From: an uncultured Acetatifactor sp.
GTDB taxonomy: Bacteria > Bacillota > Clostridia > Lachnospirales > Lachnospiraceae
NCBI GenBank assembly: GCA_934402375.1
Contig: CAKRUB010000002.1
Span: 214,793 to 278,792, forward strand
Direction of reading: 5' to 3'
DNA length: 64,000 nucleotides
Shown here: positions 52,553 through 60,764 of the stretch, piece by piece
Layout of the letters: the number at the start of each line of letters is the position of its first letter
How positions within the stretch are numbered: the stretch's first letter is position 1
The notes under the pieces: model-generated
The model's database searches: none
What the model saw: the letters and a program-made list of their open reading frames with translations, nothing else
Told to the model about the DNA's origin: nothing
Translations under genes and position numbers: made by a program

Positions 52553-54904
52553 ATGCGTGTTTTAAGAAGAGGATTGCATTATGTTATGGTGCTTATTCGC
52601 AAGGTAATATACAGTAAGCCGGTCTATTTTTTTGCGAATAAGATAAATAGATTTATTATCCGCAAATTCCCGAAATTGTCTGATAAGCTGGATGGAGCGC
52701 GGAACCGGATTCATCCTGAACGTGTTGCCCTGCTGCAGGAAGAAGACTATGCCAACGCAATGCAAAGCATGGAAGAGCGCAGTAATGCCGAGACGGCAGC
52801 TCAGAGCCCGGAGGCGAAGGCGGCTGATCTGAAAAGGGCAGAGGAGGAAGCACAGCAGCAATGGGAGGCTGTGCAGTGGCGGGAGGAATTAGAGGTTCAG
52901 GAAGAAACGCCGTTGGTTTCGGTTATTGTTCCAAACTTTAACCATGCGCCATATCTGCGGGAAAGACTCGATACCATTTACAATCAGACCTATCGCAATT
53001 TTGAAGTGATTCTTCTGGACGACTGCTCGACGGATAACAGCCGTGAGATCCTTCTTGAGTATGCAAAGAAATATCCTGAAATTACAAGAGTGGCTTTTAA
53101 CGATGTAAATGCGGGAAAGGTCTTTTTGCAGTGGAATAAAGGACTTGGACTTGCAAGAGGTAAATATATCTGGATTGCTGAAAGCGACGATTACAGCGCT
53201 CCTGAATTTATTGAAACACTTATGAAATATTTCCGCTATGAATCCTGTATGATTGCATTTGCGAGATCCGTGTTTATGCAGGAGGGCAAGCAGATATGGA
53301 GTACAGAGGAATACCTGAGCAAGAATAAAGCAATGCATTGGGACGCACCCTTCTGTCTGAGCGCCGCGACTGCTGTGAAATTGGGATTCGGTTATCAGAA
53401 TATCATTCCCAACGTGAGCAGCGCCATTTTCCGGAACATCGGGCAGGTGCCTGAGGAAGTAATCAATATCTGCAAGGACATGCATCTGAGCAGTGACTGG
53501 ATTTTCTATCTGTCGATTATCAAGGGTGGTACTCTGTGCTATACGAACGAAACAGTAAACTATTACAGAGTGCATGAACAAAGTACATCCCTGAAGGTAC
53601 AGCATACGATGCAGTACTACATTGAATATGAGATGGTTTCTGCGTATGTGGCGGAAAATTATCAGGTGGATGATTCACTCTTTGACCGTATACTGGACTA
53701 CCTGCTGTGGCACTATAAGGCGCTCCAGCATGTGCAGAACTCTGACATCGTGAGAGAATATTACAGAGTGGACAGGCTGAAGGATATACAGCGCCACCGC
53801 AAACCCAATATTGCGATGGGCTGCTTCTCGTTACAGTCCGGAGGCGGGGAGACCTATCCGATTTATCTCGCTAATGAGCTGCACAGTCAGGGCTGCAATG
53901 TAACATTGATTGATTTTAACCTTGAGCACTACGAAGAGGAATGCCGGAAAATGCTTGCTCCCGGCGTACCGCTCGTTCGGCTCAGACGGTCTGCGGAATT
54001 AGTGACGGTATTACAGAAGCTGGGCATTGATTTAATCCACACACACCATGGAAGCGCAGATGAAATTACCGGCAAGCTGCTCAACGGAAGCTCGTATGAG
54101 TGCAAGCACGTTATTACGCTGCACGGAATGTATGAAACGATTGGAAAAGAAGACCTGACCCACCTGTTTGACGTTGTCGGCAGGAGCTGTTCAGAGTTCT
54201 TCTACATAGCGGATAAAAACCTTGAACCATTTCAGCGGTTTCATATGGTTGACAAGGTGAAGCTGTTCAAGATTGACAACGGCCTGCCCGGAATATCAGC
54301 GCAGCCTGTTCCGAGAAAAGAATTAGGAATCAGTGAGGACAGCTTTGTGCTGTGCATTGTCAGCCGTGGCATTCCCGAGAAGGGATGGAAGGAAGGCATA
54401 GAGGCGGTCAAGCTGGCAAGGGAAAGCTGCAAGCGGGATATTGATCTCATCATTGTCGGAGACGGGGAGATCAGGAGGCTGCTTGAGGAGAATAGCCCGG
54501 AGTATGTGCATTTCGTGGGATACCGGAGAAATACAAGGGATTATTTTGCAACATCGGATGTCGGATTTTTGCCGACCAGATTTCAGGGTGAGAGTTATCC
54601 GCTCGTCGTCATTGAGGCTATGATGTGCGGAAAGCCGATTATTGCGACGGACATTGCGGAAGTGCGGCACCAGCTGACAGATGAAGACGGCAATCTGGCA
54701 GGTATGCTGCTGACTATGACAGACGGAAAGCTGGATGTGGAGGAAATTGCAGCAACAATTACTGCGCTGGCGGAAGATCGTGAAAAGTATGAGCTTCTGA
54801 AATCCAGAACAGCCTCAGCCTCAAAAAAGTTTGATATAAGTAAAATAGTTAGGCAATACTTAGAAGAGTACTACAGGGTTTTAGAGGCTGGCAAAGAGAA
54901 TTAG
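52553..54904 (+). CDS. Bifunctional GT2-GT4 glycosyltransferase
   Basis: A 783-residue fusion. Seen: N-terminal region (1-118) with a basic, amphipathic start and a Glu/Gln/Ala helix, GT2 domain (about 121-335) with LVSVIVPNFNHAPYLRERLD, LLDDCSTDNS (D156, D157) and WIAESDDYSAPEF (DD at 212-213), a linker, then GT4 domain (about 418-775) with GCFSLQSGGGETYPIYLANE, VITLHGMYETIGKEDL, IVSRGIPEKGWKEGIEAV and GESYPLVVIEAMMCGKPIIA. Both active sites appear intact, so it may add two sugars in sequence. ATG 52553 has GGAGG seven bases upstream. It stands before an ABC exporter; the gene at 58834 is a paralog. Confidence 0.88.
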   Translation: MRVLRRGLHYVMVLIRKVIYSKPVYFFANKINRFIIRKFPKLSDKLDGARNRIHPERVALLQEEDYANAMQSMEERSNAETAAQSPEAKAADLKRAEEEAQQQWEAVQWREELEVQEETPLVSVIVPNFNHAPYLRERLDTIYNQTYRNFEVILLDDCSTDNSREILLEYAKKYPEITRVAFNDVNAGKVFLQWNKGLGLARGKYIWIAESDDYSAPEFIETLMKYFRYESCMIAFARSVFMQEGKQIWSTEEYLSKNKAMHWDAPFCLSAATAVKLGFGYQNIIPNVSSAIFRNIGQVPEEVINICKDMHLSSDWIFYLSIIKGGTLCYTNETVNYYRVHEQSTSLKVQHTMQYYIEYEMVSAYVAENYQVDDSLFDRILDYLLWHYKALQHVQNSDIVREYYRVDRLKDIQRHRKPNIAMGCFSLQSGGGETYPIYLANELHSQGCNVTLIDFNLEHYEEECRKMLAPGVPLVRLRRSAELVTVLQKLGIDLIHTHHGSADEITGKLLNGSSYECKHVITLHGMYETIGKEDLTHLFDVVGRSCSEFFYIADKNLEPFQRFHMVDKVKLFKIDNGLPGISAQPVPRKELGISEDSFVLCIVSRGIPEKGWKEGIEAVKLARESCKRDIDLIIVGDGEIRRLLEENSPEYVHFVGYRRNTRDYFATSDVGFLPTRFQGESYPLVVIEAMMCGKPIIATDIAEVRHQLTDEDGNLAGMLLTMTDGKLDVEEIAATITALAEDREKYELLKSRTASASKKFDISKIVRQYLEEYYRVLEAGKEN

Positions 54905-54914
54905 GAGGAATGCC

Positions 54915-55724
54915 ATGTTTGCGTCGGTAAGATTCACCGTACGGGAATATATAAATAATTACAAGCTCCTGTTTAAGCTTGCATTTATTCATATGTCACA
55001 GGCAACGGTACGTTCCACATGGGGCGTTGTCTGGGTTTATATTCATGATATTTTGTATTTTACGGCATTTACCCTGTTCAGAATTCTGCTGACGGGTAAC
55101 AGGGACGTAGAGGGAATGAACAATGTGGAATACCTGATGATAGGACTGGTTCCGTGGCTGATGATCAGCGAGGTGCTGAACGGTTCGACGAATGCAATCC
55201 GGAATAATAAGGTCGTGATTCAGAGTATACGTTTCCCGATCACCATACTTCCGGGAGTGGAGGTTCTGGCGGTTCTGATGAAGCGTCTTCCCACGTTCCT
55301 CTTTATCGTGATAGTCTGCCTGTATTACGGACATTTGAGTTTATTCCGGCCGTTGCTGTTTTTGTACTACTTTTTCTGCATGGTGGTATTGCTGTTTGCA
55401 TTGACAATGTTCTTCTCCGGACTGATTGCAGTCAGCGAGGACTTTCACCAGATGTACATGGCGGTTATGAGAGTTCTGTTTTTTACACTTCCGATCATGT
55501 GGGACTTTAAGGCATTTGTGGGAACGTCCTTTGAAAAGTGGGCAAATATATTAAAAATCAATCCATTGATTTATCTTATTGAAGGCTTCAGAGATGCGTT
55601 TGTGCTTGGACAGTCGCCCTCTTTGACGTACACGATATATTATTGGATACTGACGCTTTTGATTTTCTGGATGGGCTGTTTTGTACAGAAAAGACTTCAG
55701 AAGTATTATTCGGACTTTATCTAG
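54915..55724 (+). CDS. ABC-2 polysaccharide export permease (Wzm/TagG type)
   Basis: The membrane subunit of a glycan ABC exporter, 269 residues with six helices. Seen: the amphipathic N-terminus (FTVREYINNYKLLFKLAFIH), STWGVVWVYIHDILYFTAFT, and the ABC-2 typical INPLIYLIEGFRDAFVLG near the end. It exports a lipid-linked, pre-assembled glycan with the ATPase encoded next (12-base gap). AGGAGG is about five bases before the ATG. The size fits O-antigen or teichoic-acid exporters. Confidence 0.92.
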   Translation: MFASVRFTVREYINNYKLLFKLAFIHMSQATVRSTWGVVWVYIHDILYFTAFTLFRILLTGNRDVEGMNNVEYLMIGLVPWLMISEVLNGSTNAIRNNKVVIQSIRFPITILPGVEVLAVLMKRLPTFLFIVIVCLYYGHLSLFRPLLFLYYFFCMVVLLFALTMFFSGLIAVSEDFHQMYMAVMRVLFFTLPIMWDFKAFVGTSFEKWANILKINPLIYLIEGFRDAFVLGQSPSLTYTIYYWILTLLIFWMGCFVQKRLQKYYSDFI

Positions 55725-55736
55725 GAGTGAATTGCA

Positions 55737-56483
55737 ATGGGAGCAAAGATCAAGGTGCAGAATTTAACAAAACAGTTTTACTGTTTTGAAAAGAGCTATA
55801 AGGTTATTCCGTGGCTGGTGACCCAGAGAGGGTACTCGTCGATCAAGCCGGCATTAGATAATATATCTATGGAGATCGAGGAGGGGGAAGTGGTAGGCAT
55901 TATCGGAAAAAACGGCGCCGGCAAATCGACGCTGATGAAGATACTGGCAGGAATTACCTTTCCCACCTCCGGCACGGTGGAGGTGAATGGTACGGTCGGC
56001 TCTCTGATCAACCTGAATGCGGGATTTAATCCCGATTTCACCGGCAGAAGGAATATCTATTACAAAGGCATGCTTTTGGGGATGCCCCGGGAAAAGATAG
56101 ATGCAGTTATCGATGATATTATTGATTTTGCCGATATTGGCGAATATTTTGATATGCCGCTGAGAACATACTCGTCGGGAATGACGGCGAGACTCGGATA
56201 TGCGCTTGCAATTTTTTCAGACCCGGATATTCTGATTACAGACGAGGTCTTTGCGGTGGGAGATAAGGTTTTTCGTGAAAAATCCAGGGCAAAAACGCTG
56301 GAGCTTTTCCGTTCAGGAAAATCGGTTATTTTTTCTTCCCATTCGGATGGACTGATCAAAGCATTCTGCAATCGGGTTATCTATATCAAGGATCACAAGA
56401 TTGCGTATGATGGTGCAGTCGTGGAAGGACTGGACATGTATAACCGGGATATTGGATTTGAGGGAAGCGATAATACCGATTAA
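55737..56483 (+). CDS. Polysaccharide ABC exporter ATPase (Wzt/TagH type, short form)
   Basis: The ATPase partner of the preceding permease, 248 residues. Seen: Walker A GKNGAGKST (57-65), the polysaccharide-exporter INLNAGFNPDFTGRRNIYY stretch, the signature YSSGMTARLGYALAI and Walker B ILITDEVFAVGDKVF. The N-terminal FEKSYKVIPWLVTQRG loop before the core is typical of O-antigen exporters. It lacks the C-terminal carbohydrate-binding domain of Wzt proteins that recognise a capped chain, so export is probably not coupled to such a cap. AGGAGTG precedes the ATG. Confidence 0.93.
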   Translation: MGAKIKVQNLTKQFYCFEKSYKVIPWLVTQRGYSSIKPALDNISMEIEEGEVVGIIGKNGAGKSTLMKILAGITFPTSGTVEVNGTVGSLINLNAGFNPDFTGRRNIYYKGMLLGMPREKIDAVIDDIIDFADIGEYFDMPLRTYSSGMTARLGYALAIFSDPDILITDEVFAVGDKVFREKSRAKTLELFRSGKSVIFSSHSDGLIKAFCNRVIYIKDHKIAYDGAVVEGLDMYNRDIGFEGSDNTD

Positions 56484-56501
56484 CGAAAGGGGGATAAAGA
56501 C

Positions 56502-57707
56502 GTGCCTAATATCTTTTCGGGATTGTATAAGCATATTACAAATGCTATTGAACAGAAAAAGTACGGGCTGGATAAGCAGGGAGTTCACAGAGATCCTGAG
56601 GGCTATCACACAGTATTGGTAGATCCTGTTTTTTCAGCGGGAAAAGATCTGAGCAAGAATATAACAGACAAGATTGCAGATACAGGGAATAATACGGGAA
56701 ATCTGCTTTTTGCGAGGGGAATCAGAGAGCAGATAGACTACGAAAGAGAGATATGGTTAGCCGGTGAAGGCGTAGAAGGTATAGAGAAGCCGACGGTCAT
56801 TATGCCATCCGCAAATTTCATTATCCACGGAGGCGATACCTTTATTGAAAACTGCAAAGGCTTTTTGGAGAGAAACGATTGCCCGGTGACGCTTGCGGGA
56901 TTAGGAGCACAGTCTACAAAGGAATTGGACACTCCCAGAAAGCTGGTTGATGTGCTGACTCCCTTGAAGAAAGAATATTTTAAAATGCTGTCAGAAAGGG
57001 CGGTATCAATCGGCATCCGAGGCGAATTTACAGCCGAATGTCTGGAACTGATGGGCATTCATAACTATAGAATTATTGGCTGCCCTTCCTTTTATAAGCA
57101 TCTGAGTGGGACATATCCTCACTTACCGGAGCCCACGCTTGCCAGAACGCAGATGACGGTAACGCCCGGTGATGCAAATGAGACAAAAATACTCGAGATG
57201 GGTGTGAAGCTCAACTCTATCTGGATGATGCAGATGATGACGGAAATGCCGAAGAGTGCGTTTGAGAATGAAACGCTGTCGCCGGTATGGGTAGAGCGGC
57301 GGTTTCCGCAGCTCCAGATTTCACTGGAAGAATTTAAGCAATATATGCTGACTAATGCAAGAATGTTTTTCAGACTCGAGGACTGGAACCGCTTTTACCA
57401 AGAGGAAGGAATTACATTTTCATATGGAAGCAGATTCCATGGAAACATGGCATCTCTGCGAAACGGAGTGCCTGCGCTCTGGATTATCCATGACAGCCGC
57501 ACGACGGAGCTGGCTGAGACCTTACATGTTCCTCACATAACCATAGAGCAGTTTGCGGAGATAAAGGACCCTCAGGAGCTTCTGGATTACTGTACCTATG
57601 ATGACCTGTATGCAAACTACCATTCGCTCTGTGAAAATTATGTAGAATTTTTGGAGGAAAATCATATCAGTCATCGTTTTCGGGTTCGTCCGCAGAAAAA
57701 GTCATAG
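56502..57707 (+). CDS. Polysaccharide pyruvyltransferase-like protein 1
   Basis: A 401-residue GT-B-like protein of the polysaccharide pyruvyltransferase family (CsaB/WcaK type). Seen: NTGNLLFARGIREQI (the N-G-(D/N)-x-L region), LAGLGAQSTKELD, LSERAVSIGIRGEFTAECL, IIGCPSFYKHL and the conserved YGSRFHGNMASLRNGVPALW with H313. Such enzymes add pyruvate ketals from PEP to glycan; some relatives only bear the fold. The start is GTG 56502 with AAAGGGGG nine bases upstream. It is followed directly by a paralog that aligns over its whole length except for about 26 N-terminal residues. Confidence 0.82.
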   Translation: MPNIFSGLYKHITNAIEQKKYGLDKQGVHRDPEGYHTVLVDPVFSAGKDLSKNITDKIADTGNNTGNLLFARGIREQIDYEREIWLAGEGVEGIEKPTVIMPSANFIIHGGDTFIENCKGFLERNDCPVTLAGLGAQSTKELDTPRKLVDVLTPLKKEYFKMLSERAVSIGIRGEFTAECLELMGIHNYRIIGCPSFYKHLSGTYPHLPEPTLARTQMTVTPGDANETKILEMGVKLNSIWMMQMMTEMPKSAFENETLSPVWVERRFPQLQISLEEFKQYMLTNARMFFRLEDWNRFYQEEGITFSYGSRFHGNMASLRNGVPALWIIHDSRTTELAETLHVPHITIEQFAEIKDPQELLDYCTYDDLYANYHSLCENYVEFLEENHISHRFRVRPQKKS

Positions 57708-57718
57708 GAGTATCGGAA

Positions 57719-58822
57719 ATGGAATACCGGACAGTAGTTGCGAACCTGCTGATGGCATTGTATAGAAATCTGGATAAGACAATTCCTGAAAAAATGCAGT
57801 TTGCCGGAGCAAATTCAGGTAATGTAATTTTTACAGAGACCTTAAAGAATCAGTTGGTTTATGAAAAAGAAATATGGTTAAATGCTAACGCACTCAAGGA
57901 AGTAACGAATCCTGCGGTGATTATCCCTGCGGCAAACTTTATCATTCAGGGTAATGACAGCCTGATGCAGGCGCTGATTCGCTTCCTTGAGCAGACAGAC
58001 TGCCCGGTTACTATGGCAGGGCTTGGGGCACAGGCATCGGGAGATGTCCTGCCTGCTGAGCTTGTGGCGGGGCTGTCTGAGACACATATCCGGGCATTTA
58101 AAATGTTATCCGAGAGAGCGGTGTCAATCGGAGTGAGGGGGGAGTACACAGCAGAGTGCCTGAACCAGATGGGCATTCATAATGTGAAAATTATCGGCTG
58201 CCCCTCTTTTTATTTTCGGAGGCAAAAGCACAGTCACCGGCTGAAAATACCGTCTCTTGACCGGGTACAGATGACGATCACTCCGGGACGCAGCGAAGAA
58301 ATCCGTATTCTGGAGCTGGGAATGCAGATGAACGCGTCATGGCTGATGCAGATGATGTCTGAGGAGCCGGAGCTTGCATTTGGAGAAAGCGAATGGACTC
58401 CGGAAACACAGGCGCGTGTAAAAGCCTTCATTGAAAGATACTTTCAGGGCGTGGATGTTTCAGAACAGGAACTGTGGAAATACATGCAGGACAAAAGCAG
58501 GATCTTCTTTGATAAGAAGACGTGGAATCAGTTTTATGACGAGGAGGACATCACCTTTGCCTTCGGAAGCAGATTTCATGGAAATATGGCTGCATTTCAG
58601 AACGGCGTGCCGGCACTGTGGATTGTACATGATATTCGCACGAAGGAGCTTGTAAAGACATTACATCTTCCGCACATTGATTATGAGAGGCTGATGGAAA
58701 TACTGTATCCGGAGGAACTGCTGGTATACTGTGATTATTCTGACTATGAAATGAACTATGGAAGATTACACGATCGATATGTTGACTTTTTAAGGGAGAA
58801 TCATTTAGACCCTCAGATCTAG
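57719..58822 (+). CDS. Polysaccharide pyruvyltransferase-like protein 2
   Basis: A 367-residue tandem paralog of the preceding protein. Shared segments include NSGNVIFTETLKNQL against NTGNLLFARGIREQI, MAGLGAQASGDVL, LSERAVSIGVRGEYTAECLN, IIGCPSFYFRR, WLMQMMSEEPELAF and FGSRFHGNMAAFQNGVPALW (H287). The N-terminus is shorter. ATG 57719 has AGGAG eight bases upstream, which overlaps the previous stop region. Two different copies could act on different positions or sugars, or form a heterodimer; I cannot choose. Confidence 0.82.
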   Translation: MEYRTVVANLLMALYRNLDKTIPEKMQFAGANSGNVIFTETLKNQLVYEKEIWLNANALKEVTNPAVIIPAANFIIQGNDSLMQALIRFLEQTDCPVTMAGLGAQASGDVLPAELVAGLSETHIRAFKMLSERAVSIGVRGEYTAECLNQMGIHNVKIIGCPSFYFRRQKHSHRLKIPSLDRVQMTITPGRSEEIRILELGMQMNASWLMQMMSEEPELAFGESEWTPETQARVKAFIERYFQGVDVSEQELWKYMQDKSRIFFDKKTWNQFYDEEDITFAFGSRFHGNMAAFQNGVPALWIVHDIRTKELVKTLHLPHIDYERLMEILYPEELLVYCDYSDYEMNYGRLHDRYVDFLRENHLDPQI

Positions 58823-58833
58823 TGGTAGACAAA

Positions 58834-60750
58834 ATGAGCAGATTATATAGTCATATTTCGGGGAAAAAAGAGAAATCATTGCTTCGCAGAACAGACGAAC
58901 TGCTTAGAAAGCGCTTTGGACAGTATTACGTCAAAACCCTGGGGCAGCTGAAGTATCATCTGCGCTTTGACCGTTGTAAAATACATCCGGTCAGGCAGGG
59001 CGTAGATGTGAAGCTTTCTGAACTGTCATGGCACTACGAATTGCCATTGGAGAGGAAGGGACAGCCGCTTGTCAGTGTGTTCCTGAAAAGAACGGATAAT
59101 CCGGTAGAACGACGGGCAAGGGAAAATATAGTGCGCAGGCAGACCTATCAGAATATAGAGATGATATGGATTGAAAATGCGGTTGACATCGTGACACTGT
59201 GGAATTCTGGTCTGGAAGAAGCGAAGGGAGAACTCATATGGATACCATCAGATGAGATTTGTTATGACAAAGACTTTCTGGAACAAATGCTCCGGGGCTT
59301 TCAATATCCATCCGTTATGCTTGCACTGGATTCCCCGGAACTGCCTGAATATACAGATACATTTCCGATCTGCGTGTCGGGGACTGAGTTCGCACATAGC
59401 AAGGCGGCAGGAAGAGTGATTCTGGAGACGGGGCACATGCTCTTCCGTAATGCCGGAAAGCTTCCATGCGAATTTGTAAAACACATGAAAGACGAAAATA
59501 TTCTGCCCGAAATATTGCTGTTCCTGTTTATACAGCGGGGAGGAACCGTGGCATGTGTGGAAAGACATTCAAGCCGGATAGCGGTCGGAGAATCCGTCGA
59601 GCTCCCGCAGGAGCAATATGTGGAACAGCTAAAGAAGAGCAGCCGGATTTTAAAGCAGCTTCCGGGTATAGCGATGATGTGCTACGCCTTGAAGACGGGA
59701 GGCGGAGAGATTTTTCCGATTTATCTCTGCAATGAACTCCGAAAGCTCGGTGCGGCTGTCACCCTGCTGAACTGCAATCTGGAGGAAAGGGATGGGGAAA
59801 TCGTCAGTCTGGTTGACAAATCCGTTCCGATTGTGAATCTGCGAAATACAGACTGCATAGGAGATGTCATACTTCGATTGGACTGTGAAATTATCCACAG
59901 CCATCATGCTACAGTAGATTATGCGATAGCGCAATGGTGCAGAAAATATCCGTATCTCGGAAAACATATTATTACACTTCATGGGATGTACGAGACAATT
60001 GCCAAAGAGGACTGCACCCGCACAATAGCAGCTACATGGAAGGAGTGCAGCAGATATATCTACATTGCGGAAAAGAACCTGGATTGCTTTAAAGCCAGAG
60101 GGCTTTTGGAACAATCACGTTTTAAGAAACTGCCGAACGGTCTGCCGGACATAGAGGTGAGACCCGTCAGCAGGGAGCAGCTTAGGATATCTGCCGATGC
60201 CTTTGTGTTTATAATTGCAAGCCGTGCCATTCCGGGAAAGGGGTGGAAGGAAGCTGTCTCCGCGATTGAGGAGGCAAGAGCGCAGACGCAGAGGGAATTA
60301 CATCTGGTTCTGCTGGGCGACGGCCCATGTAAAGGAGAGATAGAAGACAACGTACCGGAATACATTCACGTTATGGGAACGGTTTCTAATGTGAGGGACT
60401 ACCTGGCAATGGCAGATTCCGGACTGATACCGTCCTACTATAAGGGAGAAAGCTTTCCCCTGATTTTAATTGAATGCATGATGTGTGGGAAGCCGGTGAT
60501 TGCCACAGCGATAGGCGAAATCCCGGAAATGCTTAAAAACCCTGACGGGGAGCAGGCGGGAATCCTGATTGGCACAGATGGTGAAGGGGTAAATGTTCAG
60601 GAAATAACCCGCGCCATGCTGACGATAGCCACACAACCGGAGCTTTACGAAAGGCTGCAGGGAAGAACAAAGGCTGTTGCAGAAAAATTCTTGATTACTA
60701 CCGTGGCACAAAAGTACATGTTGGTCTATAATGAAACACGGTTGAGATAA
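58834..60750 (+). CDS. GT4 glycosyltransferase with degenerate N-terminal GT2-like domain
   Basis: A 638-residue paralog of the GT2-GT4 protein at 52553. Seen: a basic N-terminus (1-75), a GT2-like domain (about 77-270) that has lost its motifs (SVFLKRTDNPVERRARENIV; MIWIENAVDIV where DDxS is expected; WIPSDEICYDKDF where DxD is expected), and a GT4 domain (about 279-635) that aligns well with the paralog (CYALKTGGGEIFPIYLCNEL, IITLHGMYETIAKEDC, IASRAIPGKGWKEAVSAI, GESFPLILIECMMCGKPVIA). The GT2 half is therefore probably not catalytic and may bind a partner or acceptor. ATG 58834 is used; GTG 58822, overlapping the upstream stop, is an alternative. Neither has a good ribosome site. Confidence 0.82.
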   Translation: MSRLYSHISGKKEKSLLRRTDELLRKRFGQYYVKTLGQLKYHLRFDRCKIHPVRQGVDVKLSELSWHYELPLERKGQPLVSVFLKRTDNPVERRARENIVRRQTYQNIEMIWIENAVDIVTLWNSGLEEAKGELIWIPSDEICYDKDFLEQMLRGFQYPSVMLALDSPELPEYTDTFPICVSGTEFAHSKAAGRVILETGHMLFRNAGKLPCEFVKHMKDENILPEILLFLFIQRGGTVACVERHSSRIAVGESVELPQEQYVEQLKKSSRILKQLPGIAMMCYALKTGGGEIFPIYLCNELRKLGAAVTLLNCNLEERDGEIVSLVDKSVPIVNLRNTDCIGDVILRLDCEIIHSHHATVDYAIAQWCRKYPYLGKHIITLHGMYETIAKEDCTRTIAATWKECSRYIYIAEKNLDCFKARGLLEQSRFKKLPNGLPDIEVRPVSREQLRISADAFVFIIASRAIPGKGWKEAVSAIEEARAQTQRELHLVLLGDGPCKGEIEDNVPEYIHVMGTVSNVRDYLAMADSGLIPSYYKGESFPLILIECMMCGKPVIATAIGEIPEMLKNPDGEQAGILIGTDGEGVNVQEITRAMLTIATQPELYERLQGRTKAVAEKFLITTVAQKYMLVYNETRLR

Positions 60751-60764
60751 GGAGAGAGGAAACT

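Noticed and set aside
55737..56483. Wzt with chain-cap recognition
   Set aside because: The protein ends soon after the ABC core (248 residues); no carbohydrate-binding domain is present.
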